Below, in pieces: positions 23,839-36,369 of a stretch of 64,000 bases of DNA. Position numbers and translations under genes: made by a program. Each line of letters begins with the position of its first letter. The stretch's first letter is position 1. Origin of the DNA: Boswellia sacra. Its lineage: Eukaryota; Streptophyta; Magnoliopsida; Sapindales; Burseraceae. The notes under the pieces are model-generated. The model searched no databases. It saw only the letters and a list, made by a program, of their open reading frames with translations, and was not told where the DNA came from. Location of the stretch: positions 248,001 through 312,000 of the forward strand of contig SNVD02008150.1 of the NCBI GenBank assembly GCA_013180625.2, given 5' to 3'.

Positions 23839-24205
23839 CTCTAGTAACCCGTTCAGGTTCTATTTTGACAGGCTCAGAAGTTACGTCACCTGTCGTGGCC
23901 AGCAAATCACCTTCTCTACACCTCTTCCTCCGAATCATGAAGGCCACAATCAACCTAGAGCCGCTTGGACAGCTAATGTTCGTGGCACGCCTGTGACTTT
24001 AGAGCCGAACAATGCTATTCCATTGATTCAGGAGAAAGCAAGTGGGTTTGTTAGGGTGATGGTCAGGAATGACGGTCGGGTGAGATGGAAATTTGGGTTT
24101 TTTCCGTTTGTCAAACATAAATTCTCCGTCAAGTGTTTGGCGCCTATCCCTATTGGATCGCAGCAAACACAGATTACGGTGCCGAAGTGCAGCGTCAAAC
24201 TGTGA
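23839..24205 (+). pseudogene. NHL copy 3, truncated: promoter and N-terminal half deleted
   Basis: From about 23839 the sequence matches copy 2 from residue ~165 to its end. It stays open through FRFYFDRLRSYVT, LEPNNAIPLI, RWKFGFFPFVKHK and the final KCSVKL. Immediately upstream it matches the non-coding block of copy 2 only as far as 15240 (TTGATGAAAC). Roughly 900 bases carrying the proximal promoter, start codon, Cys-rich region and membrane helix are therefore missing. The retained frame has no stop, but also no start of its own. Confidence 0.85.
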
Positions 24206-24540
24206 CAAAGACTGGACAACAAGCAGAAGGAGATCAACATGGTTAATGGTGTGTTATGCATGTTTGTGTGTGCGCTTTGCTGTATGATCATGTGCTATGA
24301 GGATTTGGTGGAAAGTGATATTGATTTTCTTCAGTTTAATCCCAAGTATAAGAGTTTCTGTTTGTTTGCAATAAGAGGGTAAAGTAGAATAAGTATTTGA
24401 GATTCTAGAGTAGTTTTTATTTTCCTAGATTGGTATGTTCATTGTATTTATTAAACAAAATCATACTTGGGGGCATAATTTAGACAAGAAAATTCGTAAT
24501 TATAAGAGGTGTAAAACGTAAGGGGTCCCATTGTCATTAG
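24206..24540 (+). repeat. 3' flank shared by NHL copies 2 and 3
   Basis: It matches 16503-16800 downstream of copy 2 (GGAGATCAACATGGTTAATG, TATTTGAGATTCTAGA, GGGCGTAATTTAGACAAGA or close variants). This shows that the downstream region was duplicated with the gene. Confidence 0.75.
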
Positions 24541-24640
24541 TTTGCAAATAAATTCTCCGTCAAGTGTTCGGCGTCTATCGGTCTTGGGTCACAACAAACA
24601 CAGATTGTGTTGGAGGAAGTATAGCGTGAGGCTGTGACTG
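24541..24640 (+). pseudogene. NHL tail fragment (fifth copy)
   Basis: AAATTCTCCGTCAAGTGTTC, then CAACAAACACAGATTG and AGCGTGAGGCTGTGA, match the last ~30 codons of the NHL genes (KFSVKCSASIPIG to the end) with a small shift near the end. Nothing of the gene lies upstream of it except the flank of copy 3. Confidence 0.7.
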
Positions 24641-24885
24641 AATGCTGCAGTCGTAGAACAAGAAGAAGGTGATCAACATGGTTAGTATTTAATAATTAAT
24701 AAAGTATCGTACTAAAAATAATTCACATCTACACTATTAAATTACCATATATCCAATAATGGAGTTCTGCTTATGATTTTTTAGTGACAAAGACTTGAAG
24801 AATCAAAGCCATTCACCTCCACAATCGAAACTTGACAGGCTTGCTCTCTAGTTTTGCACTTTTTTCTGTCAAAATTTCTTCTGTG

Positions 24886-26519
24886 TTTAACTGTTGCTTG
24901 AGATCGCTGATTTCCAGTTGATAACATGGAAGGATGCAGCACAAGGAGGTACAACATTTATTCAGAAATTTGTTTGGTACGTTGATTTACAGAGTTCAAC
25001 AAAGGCAACATCGTCACTTTCTTCATTGACCTCCCGAGTTGTACAAGACTTCTGTGACAATGTGCCAGAAGAGAATGCTCTTCCCAAGCTCTTCCTTCAT
25101 ATTTGGATAATCACCAATGGTTTTGCTATATTCTCCACTGGTGATGGAGGACTCTTGGTGATCACCCGTTGCTTTACTCCCGATATATCGGAATAACAAG
25201 TCCTTTAACTCTTTGGGGACTTCCTCATAAACTACATACCTTGACTTCTCCAGGATTTTGTCAAGTTTTAACATCTTCAAGGCATTCTTGTAAGGCAGGG
25301 GATTTTCATTCAAAGAGAGGCTAAGAAACCGTATTGAGGAATGGTGTTTGACCACCTAGGACTCATAAACGATGGAATTTTTTGCAAGTAAGAGTTTTAA
25401 AAGAGGAAACTCTATCATACAGACTTAACCAAACAACAAACTGGTCAGAGAAGACTAGCATTATTGCTGAATACATCTCTAGAATAATAGCCACAACCAG
25501 CAATGTGAATGTTATAGAAATGTCAACTTTTGAGTATTTGTTTTTGTAATCAAGAAAAGTGAAAAGCATTAACAGAGAACAGGCAAGACAGGTAAGAAAG
25601 AAAGTGAGCCCACGCAGGCCTACACCCAATGGAGTGTGGAGCAATGATGCCTTGGTATAAAACAAATCAAATGTAAATCCAAGCTCAATTTCAATCACCT
25701 TAAAAGCACTTTCAAAAGATATGTTTCTGAAAACAGAGATGGTTGTATCTCTATCATGGGAATTGAGTATAGCATCTAGGAAAAAGCACTTGGTTAAATC
25801 TAATAATCCAAAAGCTATTCTTAAGCTATCTTCATCTGAAAGAGAATTGTCACTGCAGACTAAGAAATCTAACTTGAGACTACTATCAGAAAATTTCTCG
25901 ACATCCACAAGGTATCCTTCCTCCTCCTTGATCTTTTGCTCATCAAATAAGTATGTGTTTCCAGAACTAAGATCACGATAATCCTGAGTGGTCTCGCCAA
26001 GTTTCTTATTGCTCACTGACCTGAGTACCCAAGTTCGCTCTCCATACTTGATAAACCCCGCTAGAGAGATTACAATGAATATAACTGAAAGGTAAGAGCT
26101 TGTCCATGCCAGGAAAAGGACATATAATGCGATTCCTGTCTGGAAAGCTAGTCCAAGAAAGTGCCTCAACCACAGCTTATTGTCTTCCGAGGCATAAGCA
26201 GTAATTCTGTCAGGGCCACCTAAGTGCAAAAGAAGAATCGGTGCCCACAATGCAGTCAGTTCAATGTTGGCATTCAGAGATTTATCATAATTAACTATAT
26301 CAGCGAGGTTATTTGAGAGTACACCAAAGCACAAGTTGCTCCAGCATCAGAGGCTAAATAAGCAAGCCAAACAACAAGTGTGATCCAAAGCTCCCGACTA
26401 TACTTCCTGCGACTGCACAAAATGATTAGTACTACTTGCAGTGTGAGACTAAGCAAAACCAGTAATCGCAGATCCCACTCCTTCCACAGGTTCCTCAAAC
26501 TTGGAGAAATTAGCTCTAT
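24886..26519 (-). pseudogene. Broken DUF4220 membrane protein gene
   Basis: The minus strand encodes fragments closely related to the gene at 62695-64000. The N-terminus (26519 down) reads ELISPSLRNLWKEW, but the expected start codon is ATA. Further on come the membrane-rich part with NIELTALWAPILLLHLGG, a middle part with FKVIEIELGFTFDLFYTKA, and the later NPLPYKNALKMLKLDK and LGKSILFWHIVTEVLY. Frames change at about 26325 (one base missing where GLGVLSNN-type sequence is expected), at about 25375, and again after 25025. No single frame spans the gene. DUF4220-DUF594 proteins are plant multi-pass membrane proteins of unknown function. Confidence 0.85.
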
Positions 26520-28290
26520 GACTCTCCTTCTCTTGTTTGAATATAAGAAACTGCCCAGAACTGTATTTAACTCGTAAGCATTAGAGACAGAAATGAAGCC
26601 TTAGGCAGAAAATTAGTGAAAACATATGAAGAAGAGTACAACAGTTTTAATTAAGAGATGTAAATTGTTGCTACTTAAACAACAAATTATTCTCTAATTT
26701 TTATTTTTTTCTGTAAAAAATCAGATCAAATATATTTAGACATTTAAAGTTACATATCTGGAGCTCAATAATTTAAAAACAAAAGAAAAAAAAAAAGATA
26801 AATCTACTCCAATATAATGCTACAGCATTCCATGACTATAAAAACTTGTGTTAAGAATATGACAAGATAAATTAAACAAATGCAGAACAAGCAATGAAGA
26901 AACTTGAGCTACAACATAAGTAATTATGGTAGTTATGTTTACATCAACCACTTTACAGCTACTTTGAATTCAATGCTAGTGCAGAATAATTAATTAAATA
27001 AAAATAATAGCTCCGGAAGGAAGAACAAATTATATAAGTTTTTGTATAAGGAAGTATAATGTCAATTAACAAGAAGGAAAGAAGTAAAAATATATCTAGA
27101 AATATCATTGATGATGATAAATATTAGCAGCTTCTTGAGAGATCTAGATTGATTGCAATGGAATCGGTGAGAAATGTATTGTATCCCTCTCCTCAATTCT
27201 TTAATATGATAATATTAACCTTCTCAATTTCCTTACATATTTAATTGAAAAATGAATTTTTGCAATTAATCACATTAATTAATTAAGATCTACAACAATC
27301 ACATAATAATACCATCAATAATAATGAGTTTATAAAATTTGTATAAAGAATTTGTAAATGTAATAGTACTCTTCTTACTATATCTTCTTACAACAAATTA
27401 TTAATTAAAAAGGTCTTATTTCAAATAATTAACGTCCTAAACAATTTTACAAATATCATTAGCTCTTTTTCTTGCCAAATACATGATACTTATACAATAT
27501 TTGAAGTCACCATTATCTTATTTCTTAGTTTCCTTAATTCTTATTAGTCTCCTTATGCTCACTCTTCTTCTTTTTAGAAAAAGAAAATAATTAATTGTAC
27601 ATTTACATCTTTCCATAATGTTAGATAACGTCATTAATTTTTTTTTTTAATACTTCTCGTTAAGTATTATTCGTCTATATATCTTCCTTTACTCTAAGGC
27701 ATCTTTTTTATGCCTAATATTGCTAATATTCTTTTGAAACTTTACAAGCAACAACAAATTCAATTTCAATGAGAAGATTCGATAACTTATATTTTTCTGA
27801 GATGAATTGTGCTCAATATTCTTAAGTGAAATAAGAAGCTTAATCTTGATTTTGTTTAAATACACTTATTCCTCCATATTAAGTTTCGCATCTTAGTCTC
27901 GTGAATGATATTGAAGAATCTAAACAAAATACTGAAAGCGAAAAGAGGGATATTTCAGTTAATTATGAAGCAAAAAAAAAAAAAAAAATACTTTCATTGC
28001 TTGATACTCATGCAAGAATAATTCATTGGAACGATGCTAACTTGTTGTAGTAGTATACCTTTCTCTTCCTGGTGAACTCAAGATGTTTTTGTCGAATATT
28101 ATATATGTTATTGGCTACTTGCACTACTAACAACCAGGTAACAACGGGTATGGCTATGGTACACCTGATGTACCAATACATCAATTTTTCAAATTTGTAT
28201 AAAAGTTATAAATGAATGTGTAAAAGTTATAAATCAGTGTGTAAAAATTGTAAATACAACACATTATAAATCAATGTGTAAAAATTGTAA
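26520..28290. other. Intergenic AT-rich sequence
   Basis: No gene is supported. From about 28190 on there are repeated short phrases such as GTAAAAGTTATAAAT. These continue on the other side of the SINE (28500-28680), and similar phrases occur at 46120-46400. Confidence 0.45.
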
Positions 28291-28499
28291 ATACAACTTT
28301 TTTTTTGTAACCGAGGTGTCCGGGTGTCCGGGCCAGCTTACGCGCACCACAACTAATCCTCGGGGGAGACTAGCGCGACCACAACCCACTGTCACGATCT
28401 CCCGCTTACCACATGGGAAAGGACTTCTCTGTTGGCCTTACCAACTCCCTTCTGGGCCGCCCTTGCCACTCGAACCAACCCATTGTACATACAACTTTT
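28291..28499 (-). mobile_element. SINE with 11-bp target duplication
   Basis: The body, 28302-28488, is bounded by ATACAACTTTT on both sides (28291-28301 and 28489-28499). On the minus strand it starts near GGTTCGAGTGGCAAGG, which fits a polymerase III A-box. It ends ACACCTCGGTTAC followed by an A run. The middle words GTGGTCGCGCTAGTCTCCC and GTGCGCGTAAGCTGGCCCGG are those of a widespread plant SINE family (Au-like, from memory of the family). A degraded second copy is at 6940. Confidence 0.75.
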
Positions 28500-30063
28500 C
28501 TTTAATGAATATGTAAAAGTTATAAATGGGTTTGTAAAGTTATAAATGAGTGTGTGAAAATTGTAAATGAATATATAAAAATCGTATTTATAATTTTTAC
28601 ATATTTATTTATAATTTTTACAGATTCATTAATAATATTTACATATTTATTTATAAACTATTAAAAAATCATAATAATATTTCTAATCATGCTACTTGTA
28701 GTCATCAGAAGATGACACCACAGATGCTGGAAAAAATTAAAAAAGAAACATTCTTCTATTCTGAATCGAGTTTCAGCGCTTTCTATTAGTGGGCCTAAAA
28801 TCTAGAATGAATGGGCTTCATTCATTTAAGATCGTAAAAACCAAAACAAGTTAAGCAAAATAAAAGCCCATGGCAAGCTTTAGCATGGGAGTGCTTCTAT
28901 GATCAGCTCTGAATTTTTATGTCATGAAACCCGCTTTCAAATTAGATAAAGGGAAAATTATGATAAAAATAATAATTAATTAAAATTATTAGTAATTAAA
29001 AATACTCACTTTAGTCAAAATTTTTTTCTTTTCTTTTCTTTTTCCATTTAATTCAACCATCTTATGTTAAGCCATGTGAATTATAGTGAAAAGAGACCTT
29101 ATTACCTCTGTTCATGAAGACATGGAGCTTGTAAGAGTTTTAAAAAATGTTTAAATCTTAATAGACATGATTGTTGAGGCAGAAAAAAAAAAGTTAAGAG
29201 ATAATCGATTTTAAAAATCTCATACTAAAAGGATCTTATTAAGTTCAGTGATTTGGTTTGCATATTTCATGATAGTATATAAAGACTTGTCTTCTTCATG
29301 CATCCATTGTAGCCCAATAATTTTAAGACACAAATTAAAAGATAAATATTCTTATTACTGACCTAAAAACTTTAATTAAACAACTAAACCCATTTAAGCA
29401 TTAATTGAGAGAAATTAATTAACAAATATTGATTCTAAAGAGAAGAATTAATTGTACTTTCATATCTTTCCACAAGATTCAATTTATGTTGTCAACATTT
29501 TCTTTTATAGTACTTCTCATATATTTCTCTATTCCCCTCATTTTAAGTAACTTTTTATGCCTAAGATTACTAATCTTCTTTTGAAACTTTAAAGGCTATG
29601 AACTAATTCAATTTCAATGAGAGATTCAATAACTTTTTTTTTTTGCTATAAAGTAAAGATGAGTTAACTTCACTCTAAAGTGATATAAAATTTTTATTCT
29701 TCTATTATTCATATATACTTGTTTCTTGATAAAAAGTTTGGTATCTCAATATTATAAATGACATTTGTGATTTTTTTTTGATAAAATAGTGAAAAGATGA
29801 ATACTTTAATTAATTTCAAGCAAGAAAAAGAAACGTATGTTTTTTAGTTGATACTCACTCAGGCGTAATTTATTGAAACTACATTAGCCTCAAGTATTGT
29901 ATCTTTCTTTTCCAATTATACTCAAGATGTTAAATAACTGCTAAGTTTGCCACTTTTCTAAGAACCTCACATATATTTGCAACGTGTAGATGCTAGATAA
30001 AAATCCTTTTATTCTAGTTTCAGTACTTTTTTCTGTAATTGGACAAACTCGCTTCTGTGGGCT
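28500..30063. other. Intergenic AT-rich sequence with duplicated segments
   Basis: No gene is visible. 28740-28900 resembles 12880-12990, 21420-21540 and 30010-30340 (TTCTGTRAGCTC-type and CTTCTGTGGG-type phrases followed by TTAAGAT and AAAACAAGTTA). This family of segments travels with the DUF594 remnants. Confidence 0.4.
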
Positions 30064-30072
30064 GTTGACTAT

Positions 30073-30254
30073 GAGAAAATCTATCATATATCCGTTGTAT
30101 CATGTGGTAGTACTGAGTAGTGCAGCCGATCAATAAGAGAGCGAAAAAATAATGTGAACAGTGATATTTTCAATTTTTATCTCCCATTTTTCTTGTTTCT
30201 TATTGGCGGATTGTACCACGTTAGTAGTGCATCCGCTGTATGACAAATTTTCTC
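30073..30254. mobile_element. Mutator-type MITE (182 bp) with perfect 9-bp duplication
   Basis: It begins GAGAAAATCTATCATA and ends TATGACAAATTTTCTC. The two ends form imperfect inverted repeats of about 40 bases that include a shared GTGGTA. GTTGACTAT is present on both sides (30064-30072 and 30255-30263). A 9-bp duplication is the hallmark of Mutator-superfamily insertion. There is no coding capacity. Confidence 0.9.
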
Positions 30255-30263
30255 GTTGACTAT

Positions 30264-33172
30264 TCCGATTGCCTTCACCAATTTAAGATTTTAAAAGCGG
30301 AAACAAGTTAATTAAACCAAGAGTGACTGTATCCAATCTCTTGCAAATCAGCTCATGAGCCCCATTTTAAATTATATACTACTAAAAATTTTAAACTAAT
30401 ATTTTTTCACAATAGACCTTTATTTTTTCCTAAATTATCCTTTATTTATATTTTATCTTTTTTTACTTCATCCAATCTTGTTTAAACTCAAATAGTGAAA
30501 TTATATAAGCATGCTTTTTGTTGATTTTTGTTTGCTCTTCAGTTATGATCTTGTATGCTATGGGGTTGATCCAACGTCTATAAGTTAATAAGAATATGAC
30601 AATTTGACAAAAAAAGAAACAAGAAAACAAAATCTCCAAAAATTTATAAGGATTTGCATAGAAATTTTTTTTTATTTGGCTTGAACCTGGGAATATATAG
30701 TTTTTCAGCGGACTATCTATTCAAATGTTTCAACTCTCCAGGAGGCGTGTTTAACACTCATTCTCCATGTTTTTTAAAATAGGACGGAATAGGAAATCTC
30801 TATACAGGGAATGTTTTCCCAATCACATCGTAATTCTCATACTAACATCTTTTATATAATTAAACTTAAAGTTTTAACAAAATAAAATAATATTTTATTT
30901 TTAGACAATAATATAATTTTATATTTTTTCAATAATTAATGTATTAAATGCCAAATAAAAATAGTATTTATAAGTTTATATATTTTTTATATGTAATACT
31001 TTATAATATGAATATAAAAAAAATAATATATTTTATATTTTTATATATAATAGTAGGGTACGTCGGGTGAGGAGTAGTAAACCTGTTCCGGCTCCATCAT
31101 AATGAAGAGATAAATATATTCTCCATCCATGCTTTATCACCATGAAAACTATCCGGATCTCCATTCCAGTAGAAGCAGATCCCCAATCCCATAGTATATT
31201 TTCTCATTCCTAATATGATGAGTTAACAATGGGGGTTGAATAGAATTACTTTCAAACAAAATAAATTAAAGCCTATTAAAAAGGAAACAAATATTGGTTT
31301 CTTTCATCTCCCAATTTTCATCTCACAAGAGTCCACTTAAAATTTTAAAAAAGATAAAATTATGATAAAAATTAATTGGTTAAAATTATTAATAATTAAA
31401 GAGATGCACTTAAGTCACACTCTTTTTTTTTTTTAATTAAATTCAACTCTAAAAATCTTTAACTGTTAAAATCCAAAGCTTTATGTTAGGCCATGTGAAT
31501 TAAAGTAAAAATAAAAGTTATCACCTCTGTTCGTATGAGCATCGAAGGTGGAAGATTGTAAGAAGAACTTAGTAAGATTTTGGTCTTTCAAGATAGAGAT
31601 AATAGAAGAAAATGTCTTTAATTAGTCATTAAATCGTACGACTCTCTTTGGAACTCAAAATTGTACTTTGTTGCCTAATCTAGTCATCATCTGATATGTA
31701 CTTCGAGCCTTCATAAATTAACAGAATTTGAATTTGGCTTCACTGTGTGATTTGTGGAGTTATCGGTGTTTGTGAAGGACAGAATGTTCTACTTTAAGAG
31801 CATGCCACTCATATATGTTCTGAAACATATCTTCTTCTCCTACACGGGCCGATAGCAAATATCTAAAGAAGTGCAGAAAATTTGGGAGATTTCATGACTG
31901 AACATTGGGGAAATTTTTTTTTTTTTTTTTTGTTTCGTCGAGATGTATAGATTATGGTTCTGCAGAATGGTAAAGTGGATTGCTCTGCATGAGCTAGCTT
32001 AAATAACGTCTTCCATTTTATGCTGGAAGTAATGAACCAATTAACTTGGATTTTATACAGTTCTGAAACCATCTATTCGTTATATATATACCAATGATTT
32101 TGAAAGAAGAATTAAAATTATTATAAAATTATGACTATGAGCGGACGAAGTTAGAAATCTTTTAATGAGTTGTTAAAAACTGACTCTGTGAGATTGTGCT
32201 GTGTCGCCGTACCTAGTCATTTGATATATCGCATTACTTCGAGCTCTTACTGGTCAATTTGGATTCCCCGCGAGCTTTTTTGGGGTTATCAGTGTTTGTG
32301 AAGAGTGTTGCGTACAACGGAAGCGATACCAATAAAGAGAACATAATTATTCATTCTAATTATTTGGCTGAACTAGTGTGCGCTAGTCATATATGGAATG
32401 CAGACATCCTAAATATACCTAAATTTTTCACATATTGGAATGACGAATGAGTCCTTGTCAACTGATGCTGCAGGTGGTTATATGTGTTAGATAACGGAGA
32501 GCTGACTCGTTTGCTAGCAGTTAATTAAGAAAAGCAGCTAGAAAGGAATGTGAAGAAAGGTTGAGGTTGGGCCTAATCAGAAGCTGCAATCAGTTTAACA
32601 ATGTTCTAAACAAAAAGTGGTTTAGGATCGTCATAGATAATAATAGTTTTCTAAATGCATGTTGGTTTAAATCTTTTAGTTTCTGTAAGATGAAATTTTA
32701 CAACCAAAAATATTCAAAGAGTTCCTAGATCAGAATTTGGGGGAACCAATCTTCATTAATAATCAAATTGACCAGAAGAAAAATGAAAGATTACAAAGCC
32801 AGATGCAAAAAAATAAAAGATATATTATATATGTATTTTATTTTCTCAAAGTCATCAAACTGATATATAATAAGGGCAGTTATGCAATAAACACCCGATT
32901 TTATTAATATAAAAACCATTCAAATTTACAAATTAGAACAATAAAAACACATAATTGTTGAAGCATTGTTTAATAGTACAGAAGCTTGTGCCATCTCTTT
33001 TGTTTTCTCAAACTTGCAGCGGCAAGGGAGAGGTAGGAATGTTTTTGTGCACAAACAAGAAGAATTACGGTCGCAAGCACATATAAAATAAAATAGAAGA
33101 AAAATAACAAGTTACATAATTTGGTAAGCAATCAAAGTACTCATCTTCTTTGACATCAGGAAACTAATGCTT
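30264..33172. other. Intergenic sequence upstream of the NB-LRR 3' end
   Basis: No gene is supported. Two related stretches occur, about 31660-31860 and 32180-32420. They share TACTTCGAGC and TTATCGGTGTTTGTGAAG-like phrases and look like copies of one decayed sequence. 32515-32640 matches the first 170 bases of the window. Confidence 0.4.
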
Positions 33173-36100
33173 TTACTTGTTAACTCCTGCTTCCTCCTAA
33201 ATTCAAGAGTTTTTTATCAGGTAAAAATAATAATAATTTAGTTTAATTGATTTAGACACAAAAGCTATGCAAATATTAAGTGTTTGTTTGTTTGCATAAC
33301 TTTGAAGATCCTAAAATGAAAAAGAAAATAATAATAATTAAATTAAAGTTTGGGTAGGCTAAAACTACAAGCGTAGAGGAGATTGAGAGAACTTACCGGC
33401 GATTTCCCACCTTTAGTACGCCTATAAATAATATATAAATCTGTTCTCTGTTTTCCAACAAACTCCGGGGTATCTATTATCTCTACTTTTTTCAGAGTGG
33501 TCAGTCGCTGCAACACTTCAGGCCATTGCAGAGTCTCGCACCGTCTGATTTCTAGTTCTCTGAGGCATCGCATGGCTCCTTTCTCCACCCTCCACTTACA
33601 AAGCGGTAGATTCCAGAGTTTCAACGCTAGCAGTTTGGGAAATCCTTCACGTGGGCATTTCATTTCTTTCCCCTTGTAGGAGTTACCGAAAAGCCTAAGG
33701 ATTTGCAGGTTAGGCAACTGTCCTAGCACAGGCATTGGATCATCTTCCAGTTTCGACTGAGATAGAGTTAGCATCCTGAGCTTAGGAGGAAATTCATCAG
33801 CTTTAATTGGTAGCGTCCTGACCTTGGGCTTAGAAGAAAATCCATCAGCATCAGCTTTCAGTGGTTTTAGGCCTCCCAGCAAATACAATTCCTCGAGGTT
33901 GGGAAGCATTTTCATGTTTGGCAATACCAGGTCTAACACTTCGTTAGATTCCTTTTGTTGTTGTATTGATCTCAACTTAAGGGAGCGAAGTTTGGTTAAT
34001 TTATTAGAAATCCAGTTTGCTGTTGCCTCCGCTGTACTTTCTGAAGTGCACGTTACCCCCAGCTTTCTGAGTCCTGCCAACCTGTTGAGGAAACCAAATG
34101 CATTACTACTGATAGATAGCCCCCATAAAGTAAGCAAGTTGGTTGTTGGTGGCTGTTCAGCTTGACGTAATTCCCAGCTGCTGAAATTACTAGAACAACT
34201 CCAGTTCAAATAGAGATGTCGCAGTTTCTTTGCTAGCCATGTGGAAGCAGGAAGATCATATATCATAGTGTGCTTCACATCTAAACTCTCCAAACAATGC
34301 AGTTTGCTCACTGATGGTGGAAGAGTATCTAGGCAAGTTGATCTCAAGCCTAGGTAGGTTAAGAGTAACAGTTTTCCTATTGCCTCTTCAGATAATGAAG
34401 GTTTGTAAACACCCTCAAGATCAAGCACCTTGAGCAATCCAAAGCCCATTCTACCGATACTCTTTTCAAGAAACATACCTACTTCTCCAGAAGGTATGCC
34501 AGCAGATAGTCGGGTGTCAAAAGCTACAAATGAACGTAAATGCTCCACCTGAATAAATGAAGAGCGAAAGATCTTGATGCCCAAACATGCTGCCAGTCTC
34601 CGAACACCATATCGTGGTTGTTTGGTGGATGAATCTTCATGAGATGACTGGAATTGATTGTAAAAGAATCCTAGCTCCGCGGCTTTTCGAGAGAAGACAT
34701 CATAAAGAGCACCAGGCATACAACATGTTTTAGGTTTTCCATCTAACCTCCATCTTACTTGTATCATGTTTCTAGTGACCAGCTCTTTAAAGCACACTTC
34801 TGCCAGATCTTCAGGAGCTGTTTCCACCCCTGATTCCAAGGGCGCATTCACAAATCCCTCAGAAACCCATAGATGAATCAACCTCCTCACAGGAATCTCA
34901 AATCCTTTGGGGAAAAGCCCCATGTAAAGAAAGCATGGCTTTACCTGTGAAGATAGCTCTTGATAGCTTAAAGCAAATATATCTCCCTTAAAATTTTTTG
35001 CTCGCTCAATCACACTTGAGCATTCATTATAGCTTAAAGATAAGATATCCGATCCCTTAATACTTTTTGCTCGCTCAATCACACTTGGGCGCTCATGATA
35101 GCTTGACTCTTTGGTAGACAACAAGCCAAGCAGCAAGTCTATTTCTAAAGGTAAACCAGTACATAGTTTTGCGACTAGTCGCTCGAGTGTGATATTTAAC
35201 TCTGACTTCCCGGTCGAGACTTCATCTACCAGTTCTACCTTCTTTTTAAACAAATTCCAGCTTTCATTGTCTTTTAATTTGGAAACATCAATTTCAGGAG
35301 ATTCAGTTGAATGATCATAAGCATACAATGCTACTTCTTTTTTGCGAGTACTAATAATAATTTTGCTACCTGAATTATGTTGATGAAAAAGTCGGCGGAG
35401 CTGGAGAGCTTTCCAAACTTCAGTTGACTCAACATCTTCAATGACAATAAGGAACTTATTTTCTTTTAAATTTTCAATGAGCTCACTAATCAATTCTTCT
35501 TCTGAAGCTGTTGCATCCACTGCAAAATCGTTTTGCTTTATCTGCTTTAGTATCTCAGCCAAAACATAGCTAGCTCTGAACAAAGTAGGAACATTAACCC
35601 ACGCATAGCGGCTGAAGGACTTCGTCCCGAGAAGAAGTTTATTGTAAACTTTCCTTAGGAGAGTTGTTTTGCCTGAGCCTCCCTGCCCAACCACTGCAAT
35701 GACTTTATTAATAGAGTCTTTTGCTAAATCATGCAGCTTCTTTCCTTCTTCCTCAAAGACAACGTCTGTTTCCTCCTCGAAACAAAAATCAGAAATTGTT
35801 ACCGATTTCTGCTGCTGGGCTTGCCAGCCTTCCTGGTCGTATTTAAAGCTCAATCTTATGTCTTTGATATCCAGAGCTGCAGTGTCTTTCTTCTCTAACA
35901 AGCGATAAAAGTCTCTGAACGCATGCTTGAATTTCTTCATTTCGTTGGTGAAAAGAATCTGGCTGCACAAAAAAAAGGTGATGGGAGGGCACAGAAACCT
36001 CTGCTGTGGACCATTCTGTCTCTTTCTGTGAAAGGCTTCTCTTGTAAGCTGCAAGATGTCAGCGGCATCGTCTACAGAGTAAACTGCTCTTAGAAGCTGA

Positions 36101-36369
36101 TACATCTTTTCATCATTCTCTGAATGCCTGGACGAGGCTTCATTGTGTTGTTCAACTTTTAAGCCTAGCTTCAAGGCTTCATGATCTTCTGCAACTTTTA
36201 AGCATACCTTCATCAACTGGAGATTTTTAATGGCTTTCAGGACTTGGTGCTTAGATAGGGGGCACAAAGGGACTTTTGTTGATTCAATCTGTAATTTTGC
36301 TATCAAAGCAGAAATAACCATTTCAGCATCCATGGGAAAAAGAAGAAGAGAGGCAGATTTGTTATCCAT
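33173..36369 (-). CDS. CC-NB-LRR disease-resistance-type protein
   Basis: A long exon (36369 to 33397) encodes 991 residues. A GTAAGT donor then follows the KSP codons, and a 24-base exon (33196-33173) after TTTAG would add EEAGVNK and a stop, about 998 residues in all. The N-terminal ~170 residues look coiled-coil-like, without a classic EDVID motif. NB-ARC motifs are P-loop GQGGSGKTT (228-236), kinase-2 FLIVIEDV (306), GSKIIISTRK (334), GLPLE (405) and CFLYMGLFPKGF (479). An expected MHD motif is weak (ALYDVF, ~554). Leucine-rich repeats fill ~640-970. Such proteins are intracellular immune receptors. An internal duplication (~426-469) is odd. No in-frame stop breaks the long exon. Confidence 0.85.
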
